DNA of 53,127 nt from a virus, in the IMG/VR virus record IMGVR_UViG_3300044675_006021, positions 1 through 53,127 of that record, one strand, 5' to 3'. The notes beneath the pieces were generated by a model that searched no databases, was not told the DNA's origin, and saw only the letters and a program-made list of their open reading frames with translations. Positions 40,088 through 49,316 of the stretch are shown piece after piece (position 1 is the stretch's first letter; the number at the start of each line of letters is the position of its first letter). The position numbers and the translations under genes are program-made.

Positions 40088-41032
40088 GTGACAGACATTA
40101 ATAACTTGCTTTGGGTCGAAAAGTATCGACCTAAGACGCTGTCGGATTGCATTCTTCCTGTAGATCTTTCCGTTGTTTTTAACGGAATGGTCAAAGAGGG
40201 TACAATTCCAAACATGATGTTATACGGCAAGGCAGGCACGGGAAAGACTACGGTCGCCCGTGCCATTGCCAATGACATTGGTGCAGATAGCATAATAATC
40301 AACTGCTCCGAAGAGAATGGTATCGATACTCTTCGTACAAAGATCCGCAATTATTGCTCTACGGTATCTTTGAACGGTGGGCTGAAGGTAGTCATTCTTG
40401 ATGAGTTTGATTACGCCAATCCAAACTCTGTTCAACCGGCTTTGCGTGGTGCGATTGAGGAGTTTGCCAAGAACTGCCGATTTATCATGACCTGTAACTA
40501 CAAAAACAGAGTCATTGATCCACTTCATTCTCGGTGCACTGGCATTGACTTTACGGTTCCTGCAGCAGAAAAAGCCCAGCTTGCCATGGGAATCCTTAAG
40601 CGTGTGGAACATATCCTAACTACTGAAAAGGTTCCATATGACACGCCAGTGCTCGTCAATCTCATCAAAAAGCATTTTCCGGACATTCGCCGTACTCTTA
40701 ATGAACTTCAGCGGTATTCTTCTTCTGGAAGAATTGATGTTGGGATACTGGCACAGGGTAGCTGCGATTCCTACAAGGAACTTCTTGGATATATGAAGGC
40801 CAAGGATTTTGCATCCTGCCGTAAGTGGACGATGCAAAACATTGACCTTAACACCACAGAGTTTTTCCGAAAGCTGTATAACGAGCTCTATAATGTGCTC
40901 AAGCCAAACTCAATTCCGCAGGCAATTTTGATAATTGCTGAGTATCAGTATAAGGCTTCGTTTGCAGCCGATCAGGAAATCAATACTATGGCAATGATTG
41001 TTCAAATCATGATGGATTGTGAGTTTAACTAA
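40088..41032 (+). CDS. gp44: Clamp loader large subunit gp44 (AAA+)
   Basis: 314 residues (T4 319). Starts at GTG 40088 behind a GGGG sequence in the end of gp45. AAA+ motifs: EKYRPKTLSDCILP, Walker A GKAGTGKT (47-54), Walker B VVILDEFD (101-108), sensor 1 FIMTCNYKN and the SRC arginine finger (about 148-150). Four gp44 and one gp62 open and load the gp45 ring. Stop and start overlap with gp62 by one base. Confidence 0.95.
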   Translation: MTDINNLLWVEKYRPKTLSDCILPVDLSVVFNGMVKEGTIPNMMLYGKAGTGKTTVARAIANDIGADSIIINCSEENGIDTLRTKIRNYCSTVSLNGGLKVVILDEFDYANPNSVQPALRGAIEEFAKNCRFIMTCNYKNRVIDPLHSRCTGIDFTVPAAEKAQLAMGILKRVEHILTTEKVPYDTPVLVNLIKKHFPDIRRTLNELQRYSSSGRIDVGILAQGSCDSYKELLGYMKAKDFASCRKWTMQNIDLNTTEFFRKLYNELYNVLKPNSIPQAILIIAEYQYKASFAADQEINTMAMIVQIMMDCEFN

Positions 41033-41412
41033 TGGAGCTTAAACACTATCTCAATAGCATCAATTATGACAAAAAAGCCTTGATGGATAACGACGAAAAA
41101 GCAGAAAAGTTATATCCGCCATATATCGTGAATCGCTGCCTGTCATTTTTTTCTGACACCATATTTCATGCAAATGTCGCAAACTGCAACTGGACATTGG
41201 ACAAAAAAATGCAGTTTGATTTTTACAGACTTTCTATCAGAAAAAATAAACGGTTTTCTCCTTGGGTTAAAAAAGAGGAAAGTGCAGATATTGACCTGGT
41301 AAAACAGGCTTATGGATATACAGAACAGAAGGCTAGAGAAGTCCTAAATATATTGCGTCCCGAGGATTTGCAAGCAATACGCAAATCTCTAGATACTGGT
41401 GGGACAAAATAA
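41032..41412 (+). CDS. gp62: Clamp loader small subunit gp62
   Basis: 126 residues, well below T4 gp62 (187). It keeps the recognisable N-terminal region: LKHYLNSINYDKKALMDND, YPPYIVNRCLSFFSDTIFHANVAN and KMQFDFYRLSIRKNKRFSPWVKKE. The C-terminal helix (VKQAYGYTEQKAREVLNIL) resembles the tail of clamp loader partners in marine relatives, which are similarly short as I recall. The start overlaps the gp44 stop (TAATG), which sets the 4:1 subunit ratio by coupling. Identification is firm from context and pattern. Confidence 0.88.
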   Translation: MELKHYLNSINYDKKALMDNDEKAEKLYPPYIVNRCLSFFSDTIFHANVANCNWTLDKKMQFDFYRLSIRKNKRFSPWVKKEESADIDLVKQAYGYTEQKAREVLNILRPEDLQAIRKSLDTGGTK

Positions 41413-41427
41413 TATAAGGATTGTGTC

Positions 41428-41853
41428 ATGTCTGATGTTTCTAAGAATGTATTTAATGGTGTTGGAGTGCACATAAAATTATTAGATGATGAAGACTTCA
41501 TGGTAGTCCGTGAAACCTTATCTCGTATTGGTGTTTCTCCAAAGGGAAAAAACATATTGTATCAATCATGCCATCTTATCCATAAAGATGGCGTTTATGT
41601 TTTGGCACACTTCAAAGAATTGTTTGCTTTGGATGGCCTTCCTTCAAATGTCTCCGAAGAAGACATAAAACGTAGAAATGCCATAGCAAAACTTCTTGAA
41701 GAGTGGGAACTACTTGAAGTCGTGGACAAAGAAAAAATAAAAGAATCCATGGCAATCAATGGTTTAAAGATCATTAAATATACTGAAAAAGACAAATGGC
41801 AGTTGATACCGAAATTTAACACTGGTTCGTTGAGAAAATTTTTTAATTCATAA
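41428..41853 (+). CDS. regA: Translational repressor RegA
   Basis: 141 residues (T4 122). Core pattern LLDDEDFMVVRETLSRIGV, KGKNILYQSCHLIHKDGVYVLAHFKELFALDG, a charged EEDIKRRNAIAKLLEEWELLEVV helix and C-terminal KDKWQLIPKFNTGSLRKFF agree with RegA throughout. RegA binds AU-rich initiation sites and represses early mRNAs, including its own and those of gp44/gp45 in T4. The N-terminus is about 10 residues longer than in T4. AAGGA lies 5' of ATG 41428. In T4 the polymerase gene 43 follows; here it is replaced by a glycosyltransferase. Confidence 0.92.
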   Translation: MSDVSKNVFNGVGVHIKLLDDEDFMVVRETLSRIGVSPKGKNILYQSCHLIHKDGVYVLAHFKELFALDGLPSNVSEEDIKRRNAIAKLLEEWELLEVVDKEKIKESMAINGLKIIKYTEKDKWQLIPKFNTGSLRKFFNS

Positions 41854-41861
41854 GGATGAAA

Positions 41862-43079
41862 ATGCACAAATTAACACTTGCTATGATCGTCAAAAACGAA
41901 GCCCCAAACATTGAAAGATGTTTGGCTTCATGCGCCCCATTTATTGATTATTATGTAATCTGCGATACTGGTTCGACAGATAACACAAAAGAAATCATTA
42001 AAAACTTCTTTGATTCGAAGGGAATCCAGGGCGAGATCCATGACCATGAATGGTCCGATTTCGGAACCAACAGGTCAAAGGCACTTGAACTCTGCTTGGG
42101 TAAGACCAAGTGGGCTATGATGATTGATGCCGATGACTTTATTACCGGTACATTGCCCGTAAATAGTTTTGACGATAGCCTTGACGGTTATGTCGTAAAT
42201 ATCAGACGGGGTGAATTCCAGTGGCTGCGTGCACAAATTTTTAATCTTGCCAAGAAAAAGTGGTGGTATGAAGAGCCATTGCACGAATATGCAATGTGCG
42301 AACAGCCAATGAACGTGCAGCGCCTTGATGGAGACTATGCTTGGGAAGTTAGAACTGAGGGATGCCGGTCTCGGTCTTCGGCAAATGACATTGAAAAGTA
42401 CACCAAGGATTACCATGTCCTGAAGTCGTTCCTTGAAAAGGACCCAAATCAACCAAGAAAGCAATTCTATGCAGCGCAATCGGCATTTGATGCAAGGATG
42501 TATGATGTTGCTGAAAAGGAATATCTTGCTCGGGTTGCATTGGGTGCATGGCACGAAGAAGTTTTCTTTTCCTGGATGCGCATTGGAATGTGCCGAGAAT
42601 TTATAGGCAAACCAGTTGAACAAGTTGCAGATGCCTTTATGATGGCATTTGAAACTGCACCAAACCGTGTTGAGCCTCTATACCACCTTTCTTGCATCTA
42701 TAGAAAGCATAACAGGCCGAGAAATGCCTTCTTGGTAGCTTCTCTTGGTTTGACTATCCCAGTTCCAGAGAACGATATTCTGTTCGTGGATAAGGCGAAT
42801 TATAATTGGGGCATCTATGACGAAATTGCCACAACAGCGTATTATATCGGTCGCCCACATGTTGGTGTCGGTGCATGTGAAAAACTGCTTAAGGATTCCA
42901 ATCTTCCATCTGAACATAGAGAAAGAGTTTCAAATAACTACAAAATTTATGTCCAAGCCATGCACCAAATGCAACAGGCAATGATGGAACAGCAAAAAAT
43001 TTGGGCAGACAAAGTGGCAAAAGAATCCAATAAAACCACTTTAAATATCACGCCCGAGATGGCAAATTTAAAACTATAA
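41862..43079 (+). CDS. Family 2 glycosyltransferase with TPR-like helical domain
   Basis: 405 residues from ATG 41862, chosen because AGGA (41853-41856) is well spaced before it; ATG 41856 overlaps that site. The GT2 half has LAMIVKNEAPNIERCL, VICDTGSTDNT (32-42) and MIDADD (D89, D91, D92). The rest, from about 180 on, is made of helical repeats with W/Y/A spacing typical of TPRs (FYAAQSAFDARMYDVAEKEYLAR). Enzymes with this design often glycosylate proteins. It sits alone between regA and the fibre genes, where T4 has the DNA polymerase. A fibre-modifying role is inferred only from position. Confidence 0.87.
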   Translation: MHKLTLAMIVKNEAPNIERCLASCAPFIDYYVICDTGSTDNTKEIIKNFFDSKGIQGEIHDHEWSDFGTNRSKALELCLGKTKWAMMIDADDFITGTLPVNSFDDSLDGYVVNIRRGEFQWLRAQIFNLAKKKWWYEEPLHEYAMCEQPMNVQRLDGDYAWEVRTEGCRSRSSANDIEKYTKDYHVLKSFLEKDPNQPRKQFYAAQSAFDARMYDVAEKEYLARVALGAWHEEVFFSWMRIGMCREFIGKPVEQVADAFMMAFETAPNRVEPLYHLSCIYRKHNRPRNAFLVASLGLTIPVPENDILFVDKANYNWGIYDEIATTAYYIGRPHVGVGACEKLLKDSNLPSEHRERVSNNYKIYVQAMHQMQQAMMEQQKIWADKVAKESNKTTLNITPEMANLKL

Positions 43080-43094
43080 TCAAAATTTAGTTGT

Positions 43095-43102
43095 CCTAAA
43101 TA
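43095..43102 (+). promoter_or_regulatory. T4-type late promoter (CCTAAATA) of the fibre region
   Basis: CCTAAATA, with a 56-base leader to ATG 43159, the longest late leader in the window. The leader carries a hairpin and two copies of GGAGAATC. Confidence 0.7.
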
Positions 43103-43104
43103 TA

Positions 43105-43152
43105 GGAGAATCAATAATAGCCCGTAAAAAGGCTATTATTATTTGGAGAATC
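43105..43152 (+). promoter_or_regulatory. Structured late leader: hairpin between duplicated GGAGAATC
   Basis: Two GGAGAATC copies (43105-43112 and 43145-43152) flank a perfect 10-bp hairpin (43113-43122 with 43131-43140, loop of 8). The first copy lies near the expected transcription start, the second serves ATG 43159. Only ATT follows the stem, so it is a poor terminator and more likely a 5' stabilising or spacing element. Confidence 0.6.
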
Positions 43153-43158
43153 TTCTAG

Positions 43159-43557
43159 ATGTCAGACACCTTCAACCCTACGGCAGTAAAAGGCGATACA
43201 ATAAGCTGGGTTTTAAATTTAACCGGTCCTACGGGTGGAACCTATGACATTGGTGGTTGTACTTTTAATATGCAGGTAAGAAAAAGTTATCACCCTAGCG
43301 GATTGTTGGTTTCTTACGTGCTGCATGTAGAGGATGGTGATCCAGTAGTTCCAGCCAATGGTGTTGAAGGTGGCTTGGCTGCAAGTGCAACAGGTGGAAT
43401 TTTGTATGTGACAATAGGATCCACCTATTCACAGCATTTTTCTCAATATTCTTCATCTTTCTATGATATTCAGATGCAGTACCCAAATAATGGAGGTGTT
43501 ATCACCCTCCTCCGAGGAAGTATTGAAACTCTACCAGACGTAACTATACCACACTAA
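43159..43557 (+). CDS. Small virion-type protein upstream of the collagen-like fibres
   Basis: 132 residues, beta-rich, not firmly recognised. It opens with [29 protein letters not shown], a G-D-x-x-x-W/L..G..YD-GG pattern frequent in small phage structural proteins that precede fibres, and has [22 protein letters not shown] and [19 protein letters not shown] strands. The pattern suggests an immunoglobulin-like or baseplate-upper-protein-like attachment domain. First gene after the fibre-region late promoter. The next gene starts 1 base after its stop, so the pair is co-translated. Role inferred. Confidence 0.6.
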   Translation: MSDTFNPTAVKGDTISWVLNLTGPTGGTYDIGGCTFNMQVRKSYHPSGLLVSYVLHVEDGDPVVPANGVEGGLAASATGGILYVTIGSTYSQHFSQYSSSFYDIQMQYPNNGGVITLLRGSIETLPDVTIPH

Positions 43558-43558
43558 T

Positions 43559-46500
43559 ATGGCAAGCACCAGCAGAACAATAAATGTAGAAGTAAACTCA
43601 ACACCTTATGCCGTTCAAGGTGCACGGGGAAATACCGGACCAACGGGACCAATTGGCCCAACAGGTCCCAGTTTCCCGCTGATGAATTTTACAGGAACTG
43701 TTGTTGTAAGTTACGGTTCCGCTTCAACGGTTACAGTAGATTCTTCTTATGGCGCCAATGCGTTTCAAATCGGAACTGTAATTAAAGTAAATTTTCCAGT
43801 TCTTGGAACGTTTCTTTATGGTGAAATTACAGCTTACGTCGGAACATCTCTGACTTTTAGACAAGTTAGTGGTACTGCAGTGGCTGCTTCTACGGCAACA
43901 TCTGGAACCATTGTTTTTGGTGCAACCTCACCAGATTTTGACACAGCTGTTCAAGTTCAGGTATCACAGGTTGCCAATGTAGGAACTTCGTATTACATTC
44001 CATTAGTTAGTGCATGTGGTGCCCAGTCCATATTTATTGATGCCAATGTCCTTCCATTAAGTTATATACCAAGTACATCATCCTTGCTATGTAATAATAT
44101 TGCTCTTGGAAATAAAAACGTTGGATTTGAATTTCTTAAAATTACAACAACTGAGATAAATTCAAATGATTTCTTTTATTTTATCTCGCAAAATGGTTTG
44201 TATTGCCAAGATAAAAATTTAGTTCAAATGGGAGACGTGACGGTTGAAAACTATGGAACCGTCATGGAAGTTTTGGGTGCAACATCTAATAACTTAGTTA
44301 AAATAAGAAATCAAGATGCTTCTGATACAACTCTAGCAATAAACAGAGATAGCGCTGATCCAAGAACCCATGCTCTTGAAATTAATAAGAGTGATGGAAA
44401 AGCCATAAAATTAATTTATAACGATGTAACAGACGGTGCACCTGATAATGTTCTACTAGAAGTAGGTAGCACGGGTTCATTTATAATTAACCCATCTGGA
44501 AGCTTAACCACAATTACAGGCGATCTATCTGTTTTGGGTGGCTATACCGGAAATCTTGTCACAAGCTTGAATAGTTTGGTTGGTGCTTTAAATCTAAGTG
44601 CTGGTCCAAATATTGGTATTACATCTGATAATGGTATAATTACTATTTCTGCGGTTGGGGGTCTAACTAGCGGAGTTTATGAATTAAATGGATTAAGTGG
44701 TGCTATAAATCTTGTTGCAGGAATGAATATCGGAATTACAGTTTCCGGTAATAATATTGAAATTTTATCAACAGGTGGCACTGGCAGTACTGGAAATACG
44801 GGTCCTACAGGACCACAGGGTCCACAAGGTAACACGGGCGCAACTGGTGAACAGGGCCCGCAAGGAAACACCGGTGCAACTGGTGAACAAGGTCCACAGG
44901 GGAACACAGGTGCAACTGGCAACCAAGGTCCTCAAGGCAATACCGGTAATACTGGGGCAACTGGCGCACCCGGAAATACTGGAGCCACTGGTGATCAAGG
45001 ACCACAGGGAAACACTGGTGCAACTGGTAATCAGGGACCACAGGGAAATACTGGTAATACTGGAGCAACTGGTTCACAAGGACCTCAAGGTAATACTGGT
45101 GCTACTGGTAATCCCGGACCACAAGGCCCCACTGGTGCAACTGGTTTAGCTGGAGATATCTTTTCTTCTACATCGACAACAGGAATTACTTTAGCTTCTA
45201 TAACTACAGGAAGTCAAGTTTCCTTAAATGTCGGTCCAGATTTAGCATATAGTCGTGTGCAGGATGTCTTAGTTGCTGCTGGTCTATCACAGTTTTTTAC
45301 AGCTACTGTAATAACATATGGCGGTGAAACTTTAACAGTACAAGTTTCTGGCGTTTGTGGATCAAACTTCTTTAATTCTTGGGATGTTAACCTTGCAGGT
45401 GCAGTTGGTCAGGCTGGACCACAGGGGCCACAAGGCAACACTGGTAATGCTGGTATACAAGGAAATACCGGTAATACTGGTGCTACAGGTGGAACAGGCC
45501 CACAAGGAAATACCGGTAATACAGGTAATACGGGTCCTACAGGAAATACTGGAAATACCGGGCTCCAAGGAAATACTGGCGCATCATATCTTGCACGAAC
45601 AACTACGCTTCAAGGCACAATAAGTGAACTCGTTAATCAAAATTTTGCTGGACCTTTCACTACGGCTAGATTCTTACCATATTCCGTTGGCGATAATGTC
45701 TTATGTTCTTCCATTTCAAACCCCACGAGGTGGATCATAGCGCCAGTAAGCGCATACAACCCGACAAATGGATCAATGACTATTTCTCCAATTTTGAGAA
45801 ATAGCGGCCCAGACGGAACTCTAATTACTAGCTGGTCTATAAATTTAACAGGCATACCAGGAATTACTGGTGCAACTGGTGCAACTGGTGCACAAGGCAA
45901 TACAGGCAATACCGGAAATACTGGACCGACCGGTCCACGCGGTAATACGGGAAATGATGGATTAAGTCCAACAAATTTCGTAGAATCTTTTAATGGATTA
46001 ACTGGTAGTGTATTTGGTGTTTCTTCAATCAATGGAGCAACGGGATCATTTCAAGTTGTAACATCTGTAAATGGTGCAACAGGAGCAGTCGAAAATGTTG
46101 CTAGACTAAATGTATCTCAAGACTTTACGTCTCAGCCTACATTTAGAAATGCGTTTACAATCCAAGCTCCATCTCCTGCGCCACTACTATCTGGTGGTCT
46201 CACTGCAAGCATAAACTTTAATACTCTATATGCACCAACACTGCAATATTACAATGAACCTTTTCAAAGTATTATTGTTCCTGCCGGAGGCGGTGCCGTA
46301 AATGTTGATCTAGCCGTTGCTCAGGTATTCTCGTTGCTTTTAAATGATAACATTACACAATTTAATATTCTGAATACTCCCCAAACAAACGACAGAACAA
46401 TTGGATTTACATTGATATTGCAGATGAATACTCCAAATAGAACTGTAAACTGGGGATCAAAAGTTCGCTGGCCAAATGGAATTGCACCTACTCTGAGCAG

Positions 46501-46594
46501 TCTACAAAAAATTGACGTGTTCTCATTCTTGACTATCGACAAGGGTGTTTCTTGGTTGGCATTTGTCGGTGGTCAAAACTTTGCAGGATCATAA
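43559..46594 (+). CDS. Large collagen-like tail fibre protein 1
   Basis: 1011 residues. Modular: a short GPTG collagen start (about 24-37), a globular beta domain (37-120), a unique domain (120-310), two beta-prism-like repeats of the [17 protein letters not shown] type (330-405), then long Gly-X-Y tracts at about 406-531, 618-675 and 769-802 rich in GNT, GAT and GPQ triplets. Globular modules (about 535-615 and 680-768) separate them. The C-terminal 200 residues ([20 protein letters not shown], then [24 protein letters not shown]) look like a trimerisation/tip domain. No receptor can be named. It lies 1 base after the previous gene. Confidence 0.85.
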   Translation: MASTSRTINVEVNSTPYAVQGARGNTGPTGPIGPTGPSFPLMNFTGTVVVSYGSASTVTVDSSYGANAFQIGTVIKVNFPVLGTFLYGEITAYVGTSLTFRQVSGTAVAASTATSGTIVFGATSPDFDTAVQVQVSQVANVGTSYYIPLVSACGAQSIFIDANVLPLSYIPSTSSLLCNNIALGNKNVGFEFLKITTTEINSNDFFYFISQNGLYCQDKNLVQMGDVTVENYGTVMEVLGATSNNLVKIRNQDASDTTLAINRDSADPRTHALEINKSDGKAIKLIYNDVTDGAPDNVLLEVGSTGSFIINPSGSLTTITGDLSVLGGYTGNLVTSLNSLVGALNLSAGPNIGITSDNGIITISAVGGLTSGVYELNGLSGAINLVAGMNIGITVSGNNIEILSTGGTGSTGNTGPTGPQGPQGNTGATGEQGPQGNTGATGEQGPQGNTGATGNQGPQGNTGNTGATGAPGNTGATGDQGPQGNTGATGNQGPQGNTGNTGATGSQGPQGNTGATGNPGPQGPTGATGLAGDIFSSTSTTGITLASITTGSQVSLNVGPDLAYSRVQDVLVAAGLSQFFTATVITYGGETLTVQVSGVCGSNFFNSWDVNLAGAVGQAGPQGPQGNTGNAGIQGNTGNTGATGGTGPQGNTGNTGNTGPTGNTGNTGLQGNTGASYLARTTTLQGTISELVNQNFAGPFTTARFLPYSVGDNVLCSSISNPTRWIIAPVSAYNPTNGSMTISPILRNSGPDGTLITSWSINLTGIPGITGATGATGAQGNTGNTGNTGPTGPRGNTGNDGLSPTNFVESFNGLTGSVFGVSSINGATGSFQVVTSVNGATGAVENVARLNVSQDFTSQPTFRNAFTIQAPSPAPLLSGGLTASINFNTLYAPTLQYYNEPFQSIIVPAGGGAVNVDLAVAQVFSLLLNDNITQFNILNTPQTNDRTIGFTLILQMNTPNRTVNWGSKVRWPNGIAPTLSSLQKIDVFSFLTIDKGVSWLAFVGGQNFAGS
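44776..45152 (+). repeat. Gly-X-Y (collagen-like) repeat tract
   Basis: About 125 codons of uninterrupted G-x-x triplets, dominated by GNT, GAT, GPQ and GxQ. At DNA level units such as CCACAGGGAAACACTGGTGC recur with synonymous changes, which suggests expansion followed by drift. Confidence 0.9.
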
Positions 46595-46601
46595 AAACTG
46601 A

Positions 46602-46609
46602 TATAAATA
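46602..46609 (+). promoter_or_regulatory. T4-type late promoter (TATAAATA)
   Basis: A perfect TATAAATA begins 8 bases after the stop of fibre 1 and ends 9 bases before ATG 46619. There is no Shine-Dalgarno sequence. Confidence 0.78.
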
Positions 46610-46618
46610 TATTACTCC

Positions 46619-49303
46619 ATGGAAGACATCATTAATGTAACAGTATATGAAACACCATATGGTGTTGCGGGGCCGCAAGGTCCACAGGGTAGCACTGGTG
46701 CAACTGGACCACAGGGTCCAGCTGGTCCAACTGGAGCACAAGGTGATCCTGGATCTGTCGGTCCACCCGGACCTCCTGGAAATATTGGTCCAGAAGGACC
46801 ACAAGGACCAGAAGGACCTATTGGAAATACTGGGCCCCAAGGTGAAATAGGCCCAACTGGACCACAGGGGAATACTGGAGCTTGTGGTGATATATACCGA
46901 AGTACATCTAACACCACTGTAAATTTAAGTGCCATTACTTTTGGTAGTGTAGTTCAACTAAATGTTGGGGCAAACTATGCTTATAGCAAAGTTCAGACAA
47001 TTTTGGTTGCAAATGATACTTCAAATTATTTTACTGGTTTGGTCAATGGATACTCTGGCCAAACACTTTCTATTCAAGTAGATGGTGTGACTGGTTCTGG
47101 TAGTTTTTCTTCTTGGGACGTAAACCTTGCTGGAGCTGTTGGGCAGGCCGGACCACAAGGTGCACAAGGCAATACCGGTGCAACAGGAGCACAGGGAAAC
47201 ACGGGAAATACTCCGACAGAATATGTCGCCAGTTTCAATGGACTTACTGGCAATGTGTTTGGTGTTCCCAGTATAAACGGCAGCACTGCTGCAGCAGAAG
47301 TAGTTTCTACATTGAATGGAATGACTGGAACAATAACAAATGTTGCTTTCAGAAATATAGGAAATACATTTAGCGTAGACCAGCAGGTAAGTTACGCAAA
47401 TAGAGTAACTACCATTTCAAATAATTCAATTGTATTCAATAATAGTCTAACAGGTATAACCAGAACTATAAACTATTCTTCTCTAGGATTAACAGTTACG
47501 CAGATTACAATACCAGGAGAAAGTGGAACAATTGCTCTAACCTCCGGTGTTGTAAGTTCTTTCAATGGAAAGACGGGCGGTATTCAAGGGCTTGAATTGG
47601 TTACTGCTGGTGCCGGAATGAGTCTTTCCGGACAAACCGGAAGCGTAATATTCCAGAATACAGGAGTACTGCGCTTCAATGGATTGTCAGGTGGAATTAC
47701 TCTTGCGGCTGGTTCAAATATTGGATTGACTACCGATGGAAATGTTATAACCATTTCTTCAACCGGTTCTTCGGGCGGAACTTCTGGTGTAGAATCATTC
47801 AACGGATTTACGGGTGCAGTAACGGGAGTAAGCAATCTAGTTGCATCAACCGGAATTTTTGTATCTGGAGCTACTGGAAATATAACTGTATCGAATACAG
47901 GTGTTAGAACTCTTTCCGGTCAAGCCAGTCAGGTATCAGTTTCTGGATCTACAGGTGATGTTATTGTTTCTTTGCCAACAAGCATAATCAATATTAATTC
48001 TATATCGGCTGAAGAAGATACCAATTTGCTTTTAAACAGCACCGACAGTCTGATACCTTCACAAAATACAACTTTGACTTTAGGTGCAGCCGGAATTACT
48101 TCTAGCAGATCAGTCTCCATCGTAGGAAACCTAAAAGTAAGTGGTTCTTATGAAGGAAGAGTTGTCAGATCCTTCAATGGAATAACCGGAGCTGTACAGG
48201 GAGTGTGTGCGGCATTTGCAGGCACCGGAATTGGTTTGTCGGGAACTACCGGAAATATAACAATATCCAACCTCGGTGTACTTTCCATGACTTTGGGAAT
48301 AGGAAGAAATGCCGCTTTAGGTCCAGGTGTTGGTGCTGGATTGAATATTTCTGGAACAACTGGAAATATTACACTAGAGTATTATGGAATTAGGAGACTC
48401 TCTACACTTCAAGGTCTAACATTGAATCCTCCTGGTGGTACTGGTATCGTCACAATAGTTAATACGGGACTGTGGAGTCTTAATGGTTTGTCTTTTGGCA
48501 ATGCAAATATTGTGGGTTCTACTGGAATATCCGTAACAGTTCCTTCTTCGACTCAGATTTCTATTGAAAATTCTGGAGTTCTTTCTGTAAACGGACAAAC
48601 TGGCGACGTTACCGTATCTAGCGCAGCATCAGGTGTAACGGATGGCAGCGCCATAATATGGAATCTGAGACCTCTTGGAAATACGACAGGTGATTTGATT
48701 GCCTATAGCGGAAACAGCTGGTCCGTAACACCAAGAGATTATGTAACAACTCCCAGTATTTGGCAGACTGTTCCGGATTCAACAAATCAATACCCCTCAT
48801 CAAAATATTCAGCTAGCGGCGATTCAGTAAATGTAAACGGTGCGTCCGGCAATGGCTTTGTATTGGGTGAATTGGTTCAAATCAGTTTATGGACACAAGA
48901 TCCAAATGCAGGAATTACTTTAAATTCCGGAACATGGTGGTTAAATTATACTGTTTATGACGATAGTTTTGGTGGAAATCCTGGAACATTGCTTGGAGCA
49001 TTTTCTGGGTTGACTTTAGTATCCGCACCCAGACACTTCCAACCTCAAGTTTCCCATTCGGGTGATGTTATGGGATTTGCCTTAAAGGTTCGTGGTTCCA
49101 CTTACAACGCCTTTGATGGGCGTGGTGGCCCTTACGGAAACACTGGATGTACGCTAGACCCCAACCAAAAGCCGTTAAACCCAAGTGATCCATGTGCTTC
49201 AAACGGTATTGAAGAATGGACCATATGTACACAGCCTGTTCGTGGATTCACTTACAATGGTTGCTATTATGCAGATGGATGCGGGGACCCAATATGCCCC
49301 TAA
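46619..49303 (+). CDS. Large collagen-like tail fibre protein 2
   Basis: 894 residues. A Gly-X-Y tract (about 16-92) follows a 15-residue N-terminus that closely matches that of fibre 1 ([10 protein letters not shown] versus [10 protein letters not shown]), probably the attachment peptide. Next come a globular module shared with fibre 1 (about 93-173), a second short collagen tract (174-199) and then many repeats of the FNGLTG / [17 protein letters not shown] type (about 200-700), which suggest a long beta-helical shaft. The last 55 residues contain seven Cys ([29 protein letters not shown]), unusual for a fibre tip. It has its own late promoter. Confidence 0.85.
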   Translation: MEDIINVTVYETPYGVAGPQGPQGSTGATGPQGPAGPTGAQGDPGSVGPPGPPGNIGPEGPQGPEGPIGNTGPQGEIGPTGPQGNTGACGDIYRSTSNTTVNLSAITFGSVVQLNVGANYAYSKVQTILVANDTSNYFTGLVNGYSGQTLSIQVDGVTGSGSFSSWDVNLAGAVGQAGPQGAQGNTGATGAQGNTGNTPTEYVASFNGLTGNVFGVPSINGSTAAAEVVSTLNGMTGTITNVAFRNIGNTFSVDQQVSYANRVTTISNNSIVFNNSLTGITRTINYSSLGLTVTQITIPGESGTIALTSGVVSSFNGKTGGIQGLELVTAGAGMSLSGQTGSVIFQNTGVLRFNGLSGGITLAAGSNIGLTTDGNVITISSTGSSGGTSGVESFNGFTGAVTGVSNLVASTGIFVSGATGNITVSNTGVRTLSGQASQVSVSGSTGDVIVSLPTSIININSISAEEDTNLLLNSTDSLIPSQNTTLTLGAAGITSSRSVSIVGNLKVSGSYEGRVVRSFNGITGAVQGVCAAFAGTGIGLSGTTGNITISNLGVLSMTLGIGRNAALGPGVGAGLNISGTTGNITLEYYGIRRLSTLQGLTLNPPGGTGIVTIVNTGLWSLNGLSFGNANIVGSTGISVTVPSSTQISIENSGVLSVNGQTGDVTVSSAASGVTDGSAIIWNLRPLGNTTGDLIAYSGNSWSVTPRDYVTTPSIWQTVPDSTNQYPSSKYSASGDSVNVNGASGNGFVLGELVQISLWTQDPNAGITLNSGTWWLNYTVYDDSFGGNPGTLLGAFSGLTLVSAPRHFQPQVSHSGDVMGFALKVRGSTYNAFDGRGGPYGNTGCTLDPNQKPLNPSDPCASNGIEEWTICTQPVRGFTYNGCYYADGCGDPICP
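46664..46894 (+). repeat. Gly-X-Y (collagen-like) repeat tract near the N-terminus of fibre 2
   Basis: About 77 codons of G-x-x triplets, mixing GPQ, GPE, GAT and GPP. It is richer in Pro and Glu than the tract of fibre 1. A second tract of about 25 codons occurs at 47140-47215. Confidence 0.88.
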
Positions 49304-49306
49304 ATA
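49299..49306 (+). promoter_or_regulatory. T4-type late promoter (CCTAAATA)
   Basis: CCTAAATA contains the TAA stop of fibre 2 (49301-49303) and ends 10 bases before ATG 49317. There is no Shine-Dalgarno sequence. Confidence 0.7.
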
Positions 49307-49316
49307 GTATAAACTA

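Noticed and set aside
43113-43140. Hairpin as a terminator of the glycosyltransferase gene
   Set aside because: No T-run follows the stem, and it lies downstream of a late promoter box, so a leader element fits better.
44677-45149. Long Pro/Val/Cys-rich frames on both strands over the collagen tracts
   Set aside because: They are by-products of the Gly-X-Y codon periodicity in other frames, with no ribosome sites or family resemblance.
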